Shown piece after piece: positions 25,333 through 35,699 of a DNA stretch of 64,000 nucleotides (its first letter is position 1; each line of letters starts with the position of its first letter). The stretch covers positions 1 to 64,000 of the forward strand of contig ONKF01000006.1 of assembly GCA_900318335.1 (NCBI GenBank), read 5' to 3'. The stretch is from an uncultured Prevotellaceae bacterium. GTDB taxonomy: Bacteria > Bacteroidota > Bacteroidia > Bacteroidales > Muribaculaceae. The notes beneath the pieces were generated by a model. The model did not search any database and had not been told where the DNA came from. It saw nothing but the letters and a program-made list of their open reading frames with translations. The position numbers and the translations under genes were made by a program.

Positions 25333-27423
25333 ATGAAGAAATTATTTTCTCTCCTCACGTTAGCCCTGCTGACCATGTCGGCATGGGGCGCTAACACTTA
25401 TGTAAAGGTGACGAGTACCGATCAGCTCGTAGCTGGTAAGAAGTACATCGTTGTTAACGAGGAAGCTGCCGCTGGTATGGGCGGCATCACCGGAGGCAGC
25501 ACCAAGTATGCTGCAGCCATCAGTGGCCTCACTATCGACAATGGTGTTACCGACATCGAGGACCTCGCTGTTGAAGAGCTCACCCTGGGCGGTGAGACTG
25601 GTGCCTGGACCTTTGAGATGGGCGAGGGTGCTTACCTCTTCTGGGGAAGCGGCAACTCAGTAAACACCACCGACGACGCTACCGCAGCCACCGCTAAGTG
25701 GACTGTTACCGCATCGGCCAACGGCGGTTACATCCTGACCAACGCAGGTGCTACCGAGACCCGCGTTCTGCAATACAACGCCAATTCCGGTCAGGAGCGT
25801 TTCGCTTGCTACAAGGGCACCCAGAAGGATGCTGTCCTCTATGTTCAGGATCCTAACGCTGCTCCCGTAGTGGAAATCGCAGCTCCCACCCTGCCCGCAG
25901 CTCAGACCTTCGTAGAGAGCCTCGAGATCACCATCACCAACAACGAGGCTGGTGCAACCCTGTATTACAGCACCGACGGCCTGGCATGGACAGCCTACAC
26001 TGCTCCCTTCACCCTGACCGAGACCACCACTGTCTATGCTAAGGCTAGCAAGGACGGTCATGACAGCCCCGTTGTAAGCGCCACTTACGTTAAGGTTGAA
26101 CCTGGTGTTATCGTATTCACCAGCGCCACCGATCCCGGTAACGGCACTGCTTCGGCTTCTGCTTGGACCGTAACTAAGGAGGGTGTCACCCTGGATTGCT
26201 CCAATGGTTGGGTTGACGCAAACAGCTACCGCATCTACAAGGACCAGACCCTGACCATCAGCTCGACTGCTGGCACCATCGTTAAGATTGAGATTGTAGG
26301 TAACAGCGGCAGCCACCTCGTCAGCAACCTGGTTCCCGACGCTGGCGAATATACTGTTGAGAACAACTTCGGTACTTGGGAAGGCACTGCCACCAGCGTT
26401 GTGTTCACCGCTTCGGCTCAGGCTCGCGCCTCCGAGATCCGCGTTTATCTCGACGGCGATGCTCCCATCATCACCGTTGCCGCTCCCGTCTTCAACCCCA
26501 GTGGCCGCAAGTTCGCCGGCAGCATCGAGGTTGCTCTGACCTGTGAGACCGAGGGTGCCGACATTTACTACATGCTCAACGATGGCGACGAGATCCTCTA
26601 CACCGCTCCCTTCACCCTGACCGAGACCACCACCGTTAAGGCTTATGCCGAGAAGGACGGCACCGAGAGCACTATGGCTACCGCTACCTATACCCGTCTG
26701 CCCGAGGTTGCTACCCTTGCCGAGGCTAACGCCCTGGCCACCAAGACCGACTTCGTCTTCACTGGCAACGTTGTAGCTGTATACCAGCACAAGTCTAACC
26801 TCTGGGTTAAGGATGCTACTGGTGTAGGCCTCATCTACGGCAACCAGGTTCCCACCATCGCCGAGGGTTCGACCATCAAGAGCGGTTGGGATGCTCAGTT
26901 CTACATCTTCCGTGGTCACATCAACGAGTACCAGTATCCCAACAACGTTGAGGCTACCGATGCTCCCCTGCAGACCATCGAGGCTACCGAGTACACCGAG
27001 GCTCAGGTCGACACCACCACGATCAACCAGCGCATTCTCGTTAAGGACCTGACCCTGACCACTGCCGAGGATTCCTTGTATCTCTACACTGCCGATGGCA
27101 TGGCCATCTACAACATGTTTGAGATCACCTATCCCGAGAGCGTCGAGGGTAAGACCTTTGATGTTGAGGCTATGGTAAGCTATTACAACAATGCCGTACA
27201 GCTGCTGCCCATCGCTATCACCGAGCACAGTGGTGCCCAGGTAATCTTGGGTGACGTTAACGACGACCAGAAGGTAAGCATCGAGGACGTTACCGCTCTC
27301 ATCGACTACCTGCTGGGTGGTGGCACTGCCATCAACGTGGCAAATGCTGACCTCAGTGCTGACGGTAAGGCTGGTATCGAGGATGTTACTCTGGTAATCG
27401 ACATGCTCCTCGGCGGTAACTAA
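25333..27423 (+). CDS. Exported multidomain protein with chitobiase-like domains and dockerin tail (gene D)
   Basis: This 696-residue protein has a signal peptide ending SAWGAN. Domains in order: an N-terminal beta domain (about 20-175), a chitobiase/hexosaminidase C-terminal-like sandwich (180-255, with GATLYYSTDG and APFTLTETTTV), a second beta domain (255-385), another chitobiase-like domain (385-465, with GADIYYML), an OB-like domain (465-635, with FVFTGNVVAVYQHKSNLWVKD) and two dockerin-type repeats (GDVNDDQKVSIEDV, then DLSADGKAGIEDV). No catalytic centre is visible; carbohydrate or surface binding is the usual reading of such modules. Codon bias resembles gene C, suggesting strong expression. 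It lacks the sorting tail of its neighbours. Confidence 0.8.
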   Translation: MKKLFSLLTLALLTMSAWGANTYVKVTSTDQLVAGKKYIVVNEEAAAGMGGITGGSTKYAAAISGLTIDNGVTDIEDLAVEELTLGGETGAWTFEMGEGAYLFWGSGNSVNTTDDATAATAKWTVTASANGGYILTNAGATETRVLQYNANSGQERFACYKGTQKDAVLYVQDPNAAPVVEIAAPTLPAAQTFVESLEITITNNEAGATLYYSTDGLAWTAYTAPFTLTETTTVYAKASKDGHDSPVVSATYVKVEPGVIVFTSATDPGNGTASASAWTVTKEGVTLDCSNGWVDANSYRIYKDQTLTISSTAGTIVKIEIVGNSGSHLVSNLVPDAGEYTVENNFGTWEGTATSVVFTASAQARASEIRVYLDGDAPIITVAAPVFNPSGRKFAGSIEVALTCETEGADIYYMLNDGDEILYTAPFTLTETTTVKAYAEKDGTESTMATATYTRLPEVATLAEANALATKTDFVFTGNVVAVYQHKSNLWVKDATGVGLIYGNQVPTIAEGSTIKSGWDAQFYIFRGHINEYQYPNNVEATDAPLQTIEATEYTEAQVDTTTINQRILVKDLTLTTAEDSLYLYTADGMAIYNMFEITYPESVEGKTFDVEAMVSYYNNAVQLLPIAITEHSGAQVILGDVNDDQKVSIEDVTALIDYLLGGGTAINVANADLSADGKAGIEDVTLVIDMLLGGN

Positions 27424-27463
27424 TCCCGCACCGTAACCAGTTTTTATCAACTGTAAATATCCT

Positions 27464-27504
27464 GGACAGGACCCGCAATGGCTGCGGGCCCTGTCCTCGT
27501 TTTT
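27464..27504 (+). terminator. Terminator of gene D
   Basis: GGACAGGACCCGCA pairs with TGCGGGCCCTGTCC, followed by CGTTTTT. Confidence 0.9.
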
Positions 27505-27662
27505 AACACATCTTCCCGACCACAACAGCACAACGCCACGACCTCGACAATCCTGAGCCCCACAATGGCCGCCATCTCCCAATTTGTTGAAGAAAATTGA
27601 CAGTTCGTTGAAAAGAATTTGCCCCAAGCTTGCATTTTTAATCATTATTCAAAAAACCGACC

Positions 27663-27670
27663 TATATTTG
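27663..27670 (+). promoter_or_regulatory. -7 element, probable promoter of gene E
   Basis: TATATTTG matches TAnnTTTG; the -33 element is not clear. If used, it gives a leader of about 340 nt. That leader contains CATCACCTCGTGATG and other small inverted repeats but no gene. This accounts for the gap 27505-28017. Confidence 0.45.
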
Positions 27671-28017
27671 CCACTGCGATAAAGGTCAAGTAGCACATTG
27701 CCATTCAACGACTTGTAACTGTCAGCATTAACACCAGGCATCAAAGTCCTTACGACAGGGCTAACAAGACCTCTCAACTACCAGCCCCCTATTAAGGGGC
27801 GTATTTCTTGCTTAAACGGAACAAAAATTTAAAATACAAACTGTGGTTATAACCATTTCCAGCAGACATCACCTCGTGATGTCGACACTGGCCCCGGGAC
27901 AACACTCGGAATCGCCAACTGTCGGCAGGCAATACCCTGCCTGCAGTTGACCTGTGTCCGTTACCCGATGGAAACTAATAAAAACCAAAATACTACTAAC
28001 CATTTATTCAGTGCATT

Positions 28018-31000
28018 ATGAAGTACTTCAATTTTAAATTTCTAATCTTTTTCTTAGCCCTCGCCATGGCCATCCCCCCCGCCTGGGCAACGACAACTGA
28101 TGTCATTACGGCAAGTGACCTGGCGGCAACAAGCACCTCGTTAGCTTACTTTACTAATGTGAGTAAACCGAGTGGCGCTGTCTATGCTGGAAGGACAGCC
28201 AAGCACTCCAGTGGTGCGATTATCTTAACCACCCAAAGTGCTAATGCTGGCATCGTATCCACCACATCTGGTGGCAAAATCAAGTCTGTTACTTTCACCT
28301 TTAATCAAAATACAGACAAGTACGGTATTCAGGTGTATGGTAAAAATACTGCTTATAGCAGTTCAAGTGATCTTACTGACGCATCGACTCGAGGCACGCT
28401 CTTGGGCACGACGAATTCTAGCAGCACTGTAATCACAGTGACGGATGATTATGAGTATATTGGTATTATTTCAAATAATACCTCGTCGAGTAGTAAGATT
28501 ATCTTGGATGATATCCAGTTTGAATGGGAGGCTAACGGCCCTAAGTTAGAAGTCGGTGTCGAATCGTTGACCATCAACGACAGCGGCTCCAACAACTCCT
28601 TCTCCGTTACTGGCTCTGGCCTGATTGACAATGTGGGTCTATCACGCTCGAGCTCGTCTATTACGCCTTCTCTTTCTACTACTGTGGGTTCGGCTGTCAA
28701 CAACGACAATGGCAACTGGTATTTCATTCACAATGATGGCTCGTTGACTGGTACTGTTGCCGCAACCTATGAGGGCCGCGAATTGACCGCAACTGATATC
28801 TTTACTCTCGGAACCAATAAAAATAATGATGGCGAAGATATTACTATTCCTGTCGAAGTGACATACCAACCCAACATCTACGTCATTGGCAATTTCGGTA
28901 ATGCTGGTTGGCAATATGGTGATGGCTCACATCCGATGACCTATAGCAAAGATGGGAATACCATTACCTATACGGCCACGTTGGAGAATGTTCCAGCTAA
29001 CAGCTACATCATGTTCACCAGGAATACTGGTGAGACTTACTACTGGGAAGGCGACTACAACCGCCTCTTCTTCGGCGCAGAGACCGATGGTGGAGACTGG
29101 GGCTATGGCACCAACACGAGCGGTAATCTTGATACAGACCCGACAGATGAAAATCCAGTTAAGTATCATCCCATCTATTTCTCGGAAGCTGGCAATTATA
29201 CCATCACTATTAACGCCACAGCCAAGACCTTCTCTATTACAAAGGTATTGCCGCAGGTGGCTACACCAGTGATTTCGCCTGAAAGTGGCAACTTTACCGA
29301 GGCTCAACAGGTGACCATAACCTGTGAGACTTCAGGAGCAACCATCTATTACACCACCGATGGCAGCACGCCCACCACGAGCAGCACTGCTTACAGTGCT
29401 CCTTTCACAGTGAGCGAGACAACAACCGTCAAGGCTATCGCTGTGCTCAACGGTTACACCGACAGTGAAGTCGCTACTGCTACCTATACCATCAACACAA
29501 TTCCTTCGGGACAAGAGCAGACAATTACTATTGGCGATGAAAGCACCTATACAGATTTCCTGCCTGTATATGGCACTTGGTATGACGCAAACCAGCGCAA
29601 TCAGATAATTTACACTGCCAAACAACTGGGCTGGGAACCCGGCACAGTGGTCAAAGCCATTACGTTCTATCCTCGTTCCACTTTGGGTATCTCCGAAGGA
29701 AATATAAAGGTGTCCTTAGGCACGACTACCTCGACTTGGCAGACAAGCGGTTCCTACTATGTTACTGTAGATGGCCCGATTGAGGCAGAAAACCTAGTCG
29801 ATGTAGCCGAATTGGAGCCAGATCCAAACACAACGGGTGCGTGGATCATCAACTTCACCACTCCGTTTACTTACTATGGTGATAACCTTCTTGTTGAAAT
29901 CAACACCACAGCTGGCATTTATAAAGCATGTTCTTTCTATGCTCAGACGCAAGGTGACTATGCAGGCTATTACTCATATAATAGCTCTAAGAATGTTACT
30001 AAGGATCTGCCTATGGCAACCTTCACCTTCATCCCTGGAGATGCACCAGAGCAGGTTGCTACCCCTACGTTTAACCCTGCTGAAGGTACTTATACCAGCG
30101 CTCAGAGTGTGACCATCTCGTGCGCTACCGAAGGCGCCACTATCTATTATACGACCGATGGCACCGCTCCCACTACTGCCAGTACCCAGTACTCTGGTGC
30201 TATTACCGTGAGCGAGACGATGACAATTAATGCCATAGCCGTTAAGGACGAAATGGCTGATAGTGAGATTGCGTCAGCTACCTATACCATCGACATCCCC
30301 ATTGACTATGCTGTTACTGTTTCGCCTAATGGTGGTGATATTGCCTTTGGTACAGTTAATCCAGAAAATAACGAGAGCACAACCCGTACAATTACCGTTA
30401 CTAATACAGGTCTTCAGCCTGTTACTCCGACGTTGACGGCGCTGACCGCTCCGTTCAGTACCGATTATACTCCTGTTCAATTGGCAAGTGGTGAGAGCGT
30501 GACCATTACCGTCACGTTTGCCCCGACCGAGGAGGGTACTTTCTCCAGTGAGGCTACGTTGAGTCTTGGCAACGGTATTGCCGATTGTGTCTTCACTCTT
30601 ACCGGTAAGGGCGGCAAGTATGACGAGAACGACCACTCTGCCCTCTATGACCACGATTACACGTGGGTTGATGACAATGGTAATGAGCATATCAATAACC
30701 TGTTGGATGTGGCTACTGATCCCAACCAGATTATCGCCATGCTGCGCGAAATTTATATCACACCTGAGATTCCTGGTAACAAGTTGCGAGGCTTCACTGA
30801 GGACGGTGCTGATGAAAGTTTGACCATCAATGGCAACAACGCTTATGCCGTGAACTATTCTGCCGTCGGTCAGCTCAACAGCACTCTGCAGTACACCGAC
30901 ACCTATGGTTGGAACATTCCCACCCAGAAATCGGTTCTGTCCGTAACTAAGGGTGGTTACACTTACAATTATATGGATCCTACCGAGTACGAGCCCAACG

Positions 31001-33864
31001 AGGAAGGCCTTACCTTGATTATGGTTGAAATCAAGGACGGAGCCAATTATTCTGGTTCTTCGTACTACTCTTTCACCAACTCGACACTGAAGGAGAAGGT
31101 AGCCAATACTTTCAAGTCGGCACGCATCATTACGACCTACAAGAAATCAGGTAGCGGTGAGGAAGCTGGTACACTCTTCAAAATTGATGCCGATAAGTTG
31201 AACCGCTTTTTCTTCCTGGCCAAAGGCCAGTTGCGACTCATTGACCACTCTCAGGCTAGCGAGAAGCCCTGGACCAGTACAAACGTCGTTCCCTATCCCA
31301 GCTTGAAGGTGAAAGGCAGCAGCTATACATTTACCGACAATACATTTAACAGTTCAGCAAATAGTGCTGTGTTGGCACCATTTGAGCACATGTTCGAGCA
31401 GTTCAGTCCTAACCAGGCCAGCAGTGCAACCAGTGCTATGACCGACGTTTACCAGGAACTGGTGAACATGGAATCCTACGAGGTGGTACACGATTGCGTG
31501 TCAATTCCCTTCGTTGGAGGTAACCATGAGTTCAACATGTATGGCGTGGATTCTGAGAGTGACGACTGCCAGGACGTGCGTGACATGATGTTCTTCGTGC
31601 CCGACTATCGCATGAAGTATTGGGCTGAAAGTCAGTATTCCTTTGGCGATGCCACTCGTGACCCCAGTTCCGACGAGAAGTTCGTGAACTACAATAAGGA
31701 CCACCGTCCCACGCTGGGCCTCTACGTTATCCACCAGAATGAGATTACTGGTGACAAGCAGGACAATGCCAATGTCTATGACCTGAACTTGAGCTGGAAG
31801 AGCAATCTGCTCGACTTCCTGCCCGCCGACGAGGGACAGTACTTCTTGTACCGCGTCATCACCGATGCTAACGGTAACAAGTCCTATGAACCCGTCGTGC
31901 AAGTGACCGAGAGTGGCGAACCCATCCTGGATGCCAACGGCGATCCCATTCCCGTCACCCTCGACCCGAACCAGACTACCTATGTTGACCACATCGCTAT
32001 GCAGGAGACTGGTCAGGAGGTGACCTACGTTGTTCAAGGTCAGGATGCCACCCAGTTCCTCTCGTTGCAGATGTCCAACGAGGAGAGTTTCATCATCCCC
32101 GGTACCGACGAGACCTTGAAACTCACCCTCAAGCTCACCAACGACTATAGCCGCTTTGATCCGAAAACTGAGCGCAACTACTACTCCAACGAGCTTCAGG
32201 TGACCAACAACATGTCGCCCTATGTATCGGCCGACGACTTGGCTGCCAACAATGCCCAGTTCACTATCTACCGCTACTACGGCGAGGGTGAAAACGAGGT
32301 TGAAATCCCCGTTGCCACCTTGACTCCCGTTGCCGGACAGATGAAGCTGAACATCACCTGGGCCAACCAGCGTGGCAACAGCACCGACGCCGAGAACTAC
32401 TACAGCTGGATCAACATGCCCAACGCCGACAACGTTACCTACAGCGTCAACAACAACAACGTGGTGGCATTTGACAACTTCAGGCTGTTTGACAACTTCT
32501 ACGAGTCGGTAGCCGACAACAACCACCCGTCACAGTACCGCTATCAGGTTGAGTTCTCCTATGGAGACCAGACCGCTCACAGTAACAAGGTGAGTGTCTA
32601 TATCCACAAGACCGATATGGACGTTCAGGGTTATACCCAGAGCAATATCGACAATGATGACCTGGATCACTCCCTGGATGCGACAGCGAGGTACATCGAC
32701 GAGCAGGTGAAGTACAGTTCCAAACAGGAAATCCTGCGCTACGACGCCTTCCGCTGGAAAGAAGGCAGCGAGAATGAGCTCAAGATCATGACCAACTCCA
32801 CCATTGACGCCACGACCCTTGAAGTAACCGACACCGAGGTGGCTCCCACTGGCGAAGCCGATAATGGTGGTAACCAGTACACCCTCAAGATGGACGGCAA
32901 TACTCAGGGTGCTGTCGGTATCGACCTGGGCGACACCAAGCCTGTCACCTTCATGGACGCTGCCGTCAACCAGGAGGCCGGCATGTACTATTATGCTCCC
33001 GTAGTCGAGACCTTCACCGGCCGCAGCGACTACAACACCTATGGCGCTCCCGTGCAGCAGACTGGCGTCGCCACCATCCAGGCCAAGGTGGCCCAGGCTG
33101 TAATCAGCGAGGGCTCCTTCAAGGTGGGTAACGAGCCTACCCTCTATGCCCACTACAACGTGACGCTCGACCTGAGCCAACTGTTGATTCCCAGCGAGGA
33201 TGATCCCTTCAAGGATTATGACTTGTACAAGGTGCGCGTTTGGCGCCAGGTGGATGTCAACCTGCTCAACGAGGAAGTCTTCTCTGGCAATAACGTCGGC
33301 CGCAACCGTGCCGAGCGCATCACCGGCGACTTCCTGATGGAAGAGGTGAACAACAACACTTCCTCGGATCCCTGCCTCGGCCGCGAGGGTGTCCACAACG
33401 ATTTGGGCATCAGCGACTACAAGCTGGGCAGCAACGAGAACCTCACCCAGTTCCACAGCAACTGGACTAAGAGCGGCAGCAACGAGATCATGGGTACCTT
33501 CGGTGCCAAGAAGCTGCGCTCAACCGTCCAGGAAGGCGACAGTGTCATCGATGAACTGCCCATGCACTTCATCGTGAGGGCTTATTACACCCGCACTGCC
33601 AACCTTGAACAGGCCAGCAACGGACGTGGCGTGGACGTGACAGCCGACAGCAAGTACTACATTGCCGAGTACCAGTTCGATTACACGCTCACCCGCGACA
33701 ACACGGCCACTGGCTTGAGCAATGTGATTGTTGACCGCAAGGTCACCAGCGTGACCTATTACAACCTGATGGGTCAGCAGTCAAGCAAGCCGTTCGAGGG
33801 CGTGAACATCGTTGTGACACGCTACAGCGACGGCACTACCTCGACCGCCAAGGTCATCCAGTAA
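28018..33864 (+). CDS. Giant exported multidomain protein with sorting tail (gene E)
   Basis: This 1948-residue protein has a signal peptide ending PPAWA. Domains in order: an N-terminal beta domain (30-175), an Ig-like and SusE/F-like segment (180-415, with IYVIGNFGNAGWQYG), a chitobiase-like domain (420-495, GATIYYTTDG), the domain shared with gene B (500-675, FLPVYGTWYDANQRNQIIY ... FTTPFTYYGDNLLVEI), a second chitobiase-like domain (680-760), an Ig-like anchor domain (765-870) and then the complete shared module (875-1900). It ends in the sorting tail YYNLMGQQSSKPFEGVNIVV...TAKVIQ. It is a surface protein by inference; no enzymatic motif is seen. It looks like genes B, D and C shuffled into one chain. 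Confidence 0.82.
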   Translation: MKYFNFKFLIFFLALAMAIPPAWATTTDVITASDLAATSTSLAYFTNVSKPSGAVYAGRTAKHSSGAIILTTQSANAGIVSTTSGGKIKSVTFTFNQNTDKYGIQVYGKNTAYSSSSDLTDASTRGTLLGTTNSSSTVITVTDDYEYIGIISNNTSSSSKIILDDIQFEWEANGPKLEVGVESLTINDSGSNNSFSVTGSGLIDNVGLSRSSSSITPSLSTTVGSAVNNDNGNWYFIHNDGSLTGTVAATYEGRELTATDIFTLGTNKNNDGEDITIPVEVTYQPNIYVIGNFGNAGWQYGDGSHPMTYSKDGNTITYTATLENVPANSYIMFTRNTGETYYWEGDYNRLFFGAETDGGDWGYGTNTSGNLDTDPTDENPVKYHPIYFSEAGNYTITINATAKTFSITKVLPQVATPVISPESGNFTEAQQVTITCETSGATIYYTTDGSTPTTSSTAYSAPFTVSETTTVKAIAVLNGYTDSEVATATYTINTIPSGQEQTITIGDESTYTDFLPVYGTWYDANQRNQIIYTAKQLGWEPGTVVKAITFYPRSTLGISEGNIKVSLGTTTSTWQTSGSYYVTVDGPIEAENLVDVAELEPDPNTTGAWIINFTTPFTYYGDNLLVEINTTAGIYKACSFYAQTQGDYAGYYSYNSSKNVTKDLPMATFTFIPGDAPEQVATPTFNPAEGTYTSAQSVTISCATEGATIYYTTDGTAPTTASTQYSGAITVSETMTINAIAVKDEMADSEIASATYTIDIPIDYAVTVSPNGGDIAFGTVNPENNESTTRTITVTNTGLQPVTPTLTALTAPFSTDYTPVQLASGESVTITVTFAPTEEGTFSSEATLSLGNGIADCVFTLTGKGGKYDENDHSALYDHDYTWVDDNGNEHINNLLDVATDPNQIIAMLREIYITPEIPGNKLRGFTEDGADESLTINGNNAYAVNYSAVGQLNSTLQYTDTYGWNIPTQKSVLSVTKGGYTYNYMDPTEYEPNEEGLTLIMVEIKDGANYSGSSYYSFTNSTLKEKVANTFKSARIITTYKKSGSGEEAGTLFKIDADKLNRFFFLAKGQLRLIDHSQASEKPWTSTNVVPYPSLKVKGSSYTFTDNTFNSSANSAVLAPFEHMFEQFSPNQASSATSAMTDVYQELVNMESYEVVHDCVSIPFVGGNHEFNMYGVDSESDDCQDVRDMMFFVPDYRMKYWAESQYSFGDATRDPSSDEKFVNYNKDHRPTLGLYVIHQNEITGDKQDNANVYDLNLSWKSNLLDFLPADEGQYFLYRVITDANGNKSYEPVVQVTESGEPILDANGDPIPVTLDPNQTTYVDHIAMQETGQEVTYVVQGQDATQFLSLQMSNEESFIIPGTDETLKLTLKLTNDYSRFDPKTERNYYSNELQVTNNMSPYVSADDLAANNAQFTIYRYYGEGENEVEIPVATLTPVAGQMKLNITWANQRGNSTDAENYYSWINMPNADNVTYSVNNNNVVAFDNFRLFDNFYESVADNNHPSQYRYQVEFSYGDQTAHSNKVSVYIHKTDMDVQGYTQSNIDNDDLDHSLDATARYIDEQVKYSSKQEILRYDAFRWKEGSENELKIMTNSTIDATTLEVTDTEVAPTGEADNGGNQYTLKMDGNTQGAVGIDLGDTKPVTFMDAAVNQEAGMYYYAPVVETFTGRSDYNTYGAPVQQTGVATIQAKVAQAVISEGSFKVGNEPTLYAHYNVTLDLSQLLIPSEDDPFKDYDLYKVRVWRQVDVNLLNEEVFSGNNVGRNRAERITGDFLMEEVNNNTSSDPCLGREGVHNDLGISDYKLGSNENLTQFHSNWTKSGSNEIMGTFGAKKLRSTVQEGDSVIDELPMHFIVRAYYTRTANLEQASNGRGVDVTADSKYYIAEYQFDYTLTRDNTATGLSNVIVDRKVTSVTYYNLMGQQSSKPFEGVNIVVTRYSDGTTSTAKVIQ

Positions 33865-33907
33865 AGAGAAAATCATAATTCACTAAATAACTCTTTGCAT
33901 TACAGTA

Positions 33908-33950
33908 GCAGGGGCCCGCCGGTGATGGCGCGCCCCTGTTCGTTTATTTA
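33908..33950 (+). terminator. Terminator of gene E
   Basis: GCAGGGGCCCGCC pairs, with one bulge, with GGCGCGCCCCTG, followed by a T-rich stretch. Confidence 0.7.
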
Positions 33951-33967
33951 TTGACTGGTTTATCTGT

Positions 33968-34579
33968 TTACTCCAACTCCAGGCCGTCAAACAAGGTGGG
34001 TTGTGGCAGCAGCTGGAAACTGTGGCGATGATAAGGTGTCGCTCCATGTTGTGCGATGGCAGCACGATGGTCGGCTGTGGGATAACCCTTGTTGCGGGCC
34101 CAGCCATACTGGGGAAACTCCTCGTCCAGACGGCACATCAGCTCGTCACGGTGGGTCTTGGCCAGAATCGATGCGGCAGCGATGCTGAGCATCTTGCCGT
34201 CACCCTTGATGATTGTGGTGTAAGGAATGTCATGGTAAGGGAAGAAGCGGTTGCCGTCCACCAGGATGCCCTCGGGGCGCACCGTCAGCTGGTCCAGGGC
34301 ACGGTGCATCGCCATAATCGAGGCGCGCAGGATGTTGATGCGGTCAATCTCTTGGGGTGACACCATTGCCACGGCCCAGGCCACAGCCTCACGCTCGATG
34401 ATGGGACGCAGGCGCTCGCGCTGACGTTCGGTCAACTGCTTGCTGTCGTTAATCAAGTCATTATGGAAATCGGGCGGCAATATCACCGCAGCCGCCGTCA
34501 CTGGTCCCGCAAGGCAACCCCGGCCCGCCTCATCACAGCCGGCCTCGACGCGTCCCGCTATCAGATAACTCTCCAGCAA
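33968..34579 (-). CDS. rnhB: Ribonuclease HII
   Basis: This 203-residue enzyme removes RNA from RNA-DNA hybrids, including single misincorporated ribonucleotides. The RNase HII signature is intact: [14 protein letters not shown] near the N-terminus (catalytic Asp-Glu), DSKQLT, then VDGN and KGDGK around the third and fourth acidic positions and SILAKTHRD. The only usable start is a TTG at 34579, since an in-frame TAG lies two codons upstream and no ATG precedes the catalytic motif. It begins 14 bp after the polyprenyl synthase gene and is co-transcribed with it. Confidence 0.93.
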   Translation of the reverse strand: MLESYLIAGRVEAGCDEAGRGCLAGPVTAAAVILPPDFHNDLINDSKQLTERQRERLRPIIEREAVAWAVAMVSPQEIDRINILRASIMAMHRALDQLTVRPEGILVDGNRFFPYHDIPYTTIIKGDGKMLSIAAASILAKTHRDELMCRLDEEFPQYGWARNKGYPTADHRAAIAQHGATPYHRHSFQLLPQPTLFDGLELE

Positions 34580-34593
34580 AGCCTAAAGTCCAA

Positions 34594-35571
34594 TCACAGC
34601 CTACGTTCAATCACGTAGTCAAAGATTTCACGGAACTGCTCGATGGTGTCATCGGGCGAATAGGGCGACAGGATGTCGTTGGCCTCGTCACGCAGGCTCT
34701 CCATCTTGGCGTAGGCGTAGTCGATACCGCCTGCACGCTTGGCAAACTCTATCAGGCGGTCGATGTCTTCGCCCGTCAGGTTCTCCTTGTTCACCAGGGC
34801 CAGCATCTCGTCACGCTCAGGCAGGTCGGTGCGGTTGAGCGCATAGATAAGCGGCAACGTCACCTTGCCCTCCCTCAGGTCGTTGCCCGTGGGCTTGCCG
34901 ATGATCGGGTCGTTGTAGTAGTCAAACGTGTCGTCCTTGATCTGGAAACAGATGCCCAGCAGACGCGCATAGCGGCGCAACTCGTCAATCGACGTCTGGG
35001 GCGCGTTGTTGGCATATCCACCCACGGCGGCACAGCACTCAAACAGCGATGCAGTCTTAGCCCTGATGATGTCCATATAGGTCGCCTCGTCGATATTGTG
35101 GTTGCGGGCAATATCCACCTGGTCAATCTCGCCGAGTGACAAGTCACGGCCCATGTCGGCCAGAGCGCTCAAGATGCGGCCGTCGCCAGTTGCGACTCCG
35201 CAGCGCAGGGCACCCGTCACAAAGAAGTCACCCACCAGCACCGCCACGTGGTTGCTCCACACATTATTGATTGTGGGCAAGCCGCGGCGCTCGGTGGCCT
35301 CGTCAATCACGTCGTCGTGAATCAACGACGCGTTGTGAAGCATCTCCAGGGCGGCAGCGCCCTGCAGGGCTTTGTCGTTGATGCCGCCAAAGAACTTGGC
35401 GCTCAACAGCGTGACGATGGGGCGCAGCATCTTGCCCTTGCTCTTGAGATAGGAGGTCACGATGCTGTTGGTGAGTTCACTGTTACTTGACAATGTGGTG
35501 GCGATGATTTCGTTCAACGCCTCCAGTTCGGTTCTTAATTGTTCTTGTATATGTGTCAGTGATATTGCCAT
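34594..35571 (-). CDS. Polyprenyl diphosphate synthase
   Basis: This 325-residue trans-prenyltransferase has both aspartate-rich motifs: DDVIDEATERRG (first DDxxD, about residue 87) and KDDTFDY (second). The long form and lack of bulky residues before the first motif suggest a long-chain product for menaquinone or another quinone, but chain length cannot be read securely. The start is placed at the ATG at 35571: a TAACTTTG box lies only 6 nt upstream, so the longer frame beginning at 35589 would start inside the promoter. It is divergent from polA. Confidence 0.88.
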   Translation of the reverse strand: MAISLTHIQEQLRTELEALNEIIATTLSSNSELTNSIVTSYLKSKGKMLRPIVTLLSAKFFGGINDKALQGAAALEMLHNASLIHDDVIDEATERRGLPTINNVWSNHVAVLVGDFFVTGALRCGVATGDGRILSALADMGRDLSLGEIDQVDIARNHNIDEATYMDIIRAKTASLFECCAAVGGYANNAPQTSIDELRRYARLLGICFQIKDDTFDYYNDPIIGKPTGNDLREGKVTLPLIYALNRTDLPERDEMLALVNKENLTGEDIDRLIEFAKRAGGIDYAYAKMESLRDEANDILSPYSPDDTIEQFREIFDYVIERRL

Positions 35572-35577
35572 AGCCTG

Positions 35578-35585
35578 CAAAGTTA
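35578..35585 (-). promoter_or_regulatory. -7 element of the polyprenyl synthase-rnhB operon
   Basis: On the minus strand TAACTTTG ends six nucleotides before the start codon, so the transcript would be leaderless or nearly so. Confidence 0.6.
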
Positions 35586-35699
35586 GCAATAATTCCTGGG
35601 AGAGCCACCTTTTTTGAGAGTAAAATTGTTTTTTGGCCCTTGAAATACCTAAAACGCAAAAAAATGACTATCTTTATCCCCGTAAACCAACCAAAGATT

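Noticed and set aside
22795-33456. Long minus-strand frames opposite genes C, D and E
   Set aside because: They show the same low-complexity Val/Gly/Asp composition and have no start signals. Plus-strand frames have signal peptides, domains and terminators.
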